Assembly: GCA_025594325.1 (NCBI GenBank)
Contig: JANHCV010000018.1
Location: forward strand, 149,279 to 213,278
DNA length: 64,000 bases
Direction: 5' to 3'
Source: Blastocladiella emersonii ATCC 22665
Lineage: Eukaryota > Blastocladiomycota > Blastocladiomycetes > Blastocladiales > Blastocladiaceae
The notes below the pieces were generated by a model that saw only the letters and a program-made list of their open reading frames with translations, had not been told where the DNA came from and searched no databases. Position 1 is the first letter of the stretch. Each line of letters starts with the position of its first letter. Of this stretch, positions 60,724-64,000 are shown one piece after another. Both the position numbers and the translations under genes were made by a program.

Positions 60724-63700
60724 CCGCGGCCCAAGCGGCTCTTGTTGCAGATCCCTCCGTCCGACTTTGGTTGCTCGGTTCCCCAAGGCACATTCGGTGA
60801 TGTGACTAGACCAAGGATCGGCGCAGTCGACGCAAGTCCAGTGGCACCAGGTGTTTGCGCGCGGTACTGACCCATCCACTTTCTCTCGTTCTGACCACGA
60901 TGAAACGCATGATCCGCCACTGAATGGCGCTGACGCACAAAAGAAAAAGAAAAAGAAGGAGAAAAACAAAATATAGGGAAACGCAAAAAGAAGAACGTCC
61001 GCACAAAAAGATGGAAAAACATCTGACGAACCTCACAGGCCATGCCCAATACCACAGCACTGCCACTGGTCCATTGGCATGTCCTCGCGCTCTAGCTGGT
61101 CACGCCAGCGTGTCTCTCTGCTCGGTCTCTCTTTACTGCTCTTCGTTCGCTCTCTTAGCTCGCTGCTCGAGCTCGCTCTCTCTTCGCCTCGTTCGCCCAT
61201 CTCTCTCGTACTCCCCTCTCCTCCCACAATTCTTCCCCCTATGCTCCTCGACGTGCACGGTCCGGGCTTGTCGTACTGCGGCTTGCCCACAAAAAGGCTG
61301 CTGCCCGTTGCACAGTGGATATTCTGGTTGCAGTCCACAACCGCAGTTAAGGAATAAATGCATTGGTTCCAAAATAAAGAGGGTTCCGAGCAGCTCCTCT
61401 GTCTATCCGCGTGAAACCACTCACCCGCTGACGGACGTACACCGCGCACCGTGCAGCGCGCACAGCACACAGCGCCCGACGCACCCCGCGGTGCGCACAC
61501 GGCGCAAACGGCCACCCTGGTGTCACACACACTCGCATGAACGGCAGGCATGCAAGGCGTCCTCAACTCAACAATGATTTATCATCCAGGCTTGCTACTC
61601 GCTCCAACGGGTGCGCCTGCCTGCCCTCCCGGTGCCGTTGATTGATTGATGGGTGCGCCAGCCCCTGTTGCCAGCCAAGTGGCAAGCAACACCACAGCAC
61701 CTGCGTCGCCCTGGCCACCGTACCTTGGAAACAGCGTAGCAGCCGTACTGCTTCACAGGGCTGCAGAGGGCTGGCTGCGGAGGGCTGAGGCGGCAGGGCT
61801 CCTGCTGCAGGAAGGAGACAGTGCTGGGGCCAAGGAGTGCTAGGGACGACAAACTGAATGGTGAATGACCCACACACCACATGCTCCTGGCAGGAGAGCG
61901 TGTGGGCGTGCGGGCCTGTGTCCGTGCGTGCCTGTGTCCGTGCGTGCCTGGATTAGACCTCCATCACAAGCGCCAAGTGACCAAGTGACCAAGGTGACCA
62001 AGTGACCAAGGTGACCAAGGTGACCACGGTGACCAAGGTGACCAAGTGACACACAAGCACCAAGCTAGGGTGGCCGGGCGGCCATGGAACGTACTGCATG
62101 GGTACCAATACCGTGGACTGGCCGCGGCCATTAATCGCAGCACAGCCCTGCCTGGCTCAGGACGCGGCAGGCGTGGGAGGCGGGCAGGGTAGATAGGTAG
62201 CAGCAGCAGGACCTGGCTAGCTGGCTGTCAAACAGCACGAGTGAAGGGGTGCGTGAGGGAGGGTGTGTTGAATGAATGGATGGGTGGATGCAGGCAGACC
62301 TTCATACGTGTCGTGCGTGATGAGGATTGGCTGGCCACCATCCACCCACCAACGCCATGGCATGGCTGCGGGTGTCGCTGCGTGCGCCTTGGCGGGTGGT
62401 AGTGGAGCTAAAGTGGTGTCGTGGGGCTCTTGGGGTCCCCTTTCCTTCCTGTCTGGCCTAGGTGGGTGGGTGGGTGGGCGGACGTAGCGCGCATGCGGGC
62501 GGGCAAGCTAGGAACGTTGCTCACGCAATGGATCATGTATTTCATGGAACGTAGTCTGGACAGCAGAGAGGGGGATGTCCGGCCCAATCGGACCCTCCAC
62601 GAATCACAATATGCACGCAATGAATTGACCGATGATAGGGCCGTACCAAACCAGCCACGTAGACAATTGTCATGGTAGTCGAACAAAACCATATTCAAAT
62701 CTTTGACTACACGCTTGTCCAGCTAGCCAGGGACCCATAAATCACAGTATCGACCCAACTAAATATTTGACAACGGAAAGATAGTAAACCAGCCTCGTAC
62801 ATAATTGTCATGGTACTCAAACAAAACCATATTCAAAACCTTGACTTCCCGCATGTCCAGCTGGCCAGGGACCCATAAATCACAGTATCGAACCAACAAA
62901 GTATCTGACGACAGAAATATGGTAAAACAGCCACGCGGATAATTGTCATGGTACTCAATCAAAACCATATTCAAATCTTTGCTTTCCTGCATGTCCAGCT
63001 GGTTGAGGACCCATAAATCGTAACGTCAAAGCAACAGTATATCTGACCATAGAAGTATAGTAAACCAGCCACTCTGGCAACTGTCATGGTACTCAAACAA
63101 AACCATACTCAAATCTTCGACTTCCCACATGTCCAGCAGGTTGGACACCCATAAATCACAGTATCAAACCAACGAAATATCTGACCACATGAGTATATAT
63201 AACCGACCGCGTAGGTAATTGTCTTGATACTCAAACAAAACCATATTCAAATCTTTCACTTCCCGCTTGTCCAGCTAGCCAGGGACCCATAAATCACAGT
63301 ATCACAGCAACGCAATATCTGACCAAAGAAATATCGTAAACCAGGCACGTAGATAATTGTCATGGTACTCAAACAAAACCATAGTCAAATCTTCGAGTGC
63401 CCCATGTCCAGGTGGGCAAGGGCCTATAAATCACAGTATTGAACCAAGAAAACACCTGACTGACGATCGGGATGTATCAAACCCGCCACGCTGATAATTG
63501 TCATGGTACTCAAACATAACCATACTCAGCCAAATCTTCGCATACCCTCACGTCCAGGTGGGCAAGGAACCAAAGCGCCAGATATTCAAATCTACCGCTT
63601 TGTGCACACTCCACTAGCCAACTCTTCGATCCCCTAATAATGGAGCCCGTCGTCAAAGTGCACGGTCCAATCAACTAAGTAAACAGCCAACCTGCCAGCC

Positions 63701-64000
63701 TGCCAACCTGCCAGCCTGCCAGCCTGCCAGCCTGCCAACCTGCCAACCTGTCAACCTGCCACCTTGCCTACCTGCTATCCGAACACCCACACCGCCTCGC
63801 AAGTCATTGGGGGCCCGCGCTCTCTGGTTGCCGTCCCAGCCAACAAACGAATGAATGATGAGCCCTGGCAGCCTGGCAGCCTGCCACACTGACAGCCTGA
63901 CTGACAGCGCCCACCCAGTAGATATTATCTATCTCGTAGGTAGTCTGGGACGACTTTGTTAGTCAATACACGACCAGTCTCCTCCTGGCTGCCGGCTCTG
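60724..64000. repeat. Array unit 17 (partial, cut by window end)
   Basis: Long GTGACCAAG block, CGCGGCAGGCG variant and tail base T as in unit 12. Private substitutions lie in its second 138-bp sub-repeat at about 62889-62911. It runs to the window edge just short of the expected left duplication of the next unit. Confidence 0.95.

Larger units (their letters stand above)
7305..64000. repeat. Tandem array of a 3.3-kb repeat (17 units, last one cut by the window)
   Basis: Sequence from 7305 recurs head to tail, with unit starts at 7305, 10625, 13987, 17349, 20711, 24073, 27435, 30797, 34159, 37479, 40841, 44152, 47480, 50791, 54102, 57413 and 60724. Unit lengths are 3320, 3362 (seven times), 3320, 3362, 3311, 3328 and 3311 (four times), plus at least 3277 for the last. 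Three indels account for every length difference: a 34-bp GT-rich insert, one 8-bp step of the GCCARCCT minisatellite, and a 17-bp step in the GTGACCAAG minisatellite. Translated frames across units are identical except at a handful of sites, so identity is very high. All units are in the same orientation, and the array continues past 64000. Confidence 0.97.

Noticed and set aside
7305-64000. Ribosomal DNA, 5S or other RNA-gene tandem array
   Set aside because: A multi-kb tandem unit suggested this, but I see no rRNA, tRNA or snRNA core sequence in the unit.

Overview
The window comes from a nuclear genome of a GC-rich, small-intron eukaryote. The evidence is an LRR gene carrying an 81-nt GT-AG intron with a TACTGAC branch site, a CDK11/PITSLRE-class kinase, and a non-LTR (LINE) retrotransposon with RT and RNase H domains. 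There are no bacterial operons, rRNAs or tRNAs that I can see. I cannot name the species; a lower fungus, alga or other protist all fit.

Layout. (1) 1-3711 is a short single-copy segment. It holds a leucine-rich-repeat gene on the minus strand that runs off the left edge, and a divergently transcribed intronless CDK11-like kinase on the plus strand. (2) 3712-4094 is a spacer with a short CCCTAAA-type telomere-like run. (3) 4095-7959 is a 5'-truncated LINE that keeps RT motifs A-C, a complete set of RNase H acidic residues, a zinc-knuckle-like C-terminus, a 3'UTR, AATAAA and an A-rich tail, but has a one-base frameshift near 5350. (4) 7305-64000, about 89% of the window, is a head-to-tail array of a 3.31-3.36 kb repeat: 16 complete units and a 17th cut by the window edge.

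Each 3.3-kb unit contains, in order: a 654-bp 3'-terminal fragment of the same LINE; a GC-rich spacer; a GTGACCAAG minisatellite; two short GGCC-rich inverted repeats; a G-quadruplex motif with four GGG tracts; an AT-richer block of about seven 138-bp sub-repeats; and a GCCARCCT minisatellite. The LINE fragment in every unit is bounded by a 16-bp target-site duplication. It is therefore an ordinary 5'-truncated insertion into an older unit of about 2.65 kb, and all units now carry it. The long LINE on the left shares its 3' end and downstream flank with the array but has no matching duplication on its 5' side. The array edge thus looks like a recombination joint made inside LINE sequence.

The units are almost identical. 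They differ by a few indels and single-base variants arranged in blocks (units 1, 2-8, 9, 10, 11-17) with clear recombinants, as expected from unequal exchange and gene conversion. I found no convincing gene inside the unit. The array could be a subtelomeric or pericentromeric satellite, but no telomere or centromere is visible. The exact copy number depends on the assembly.
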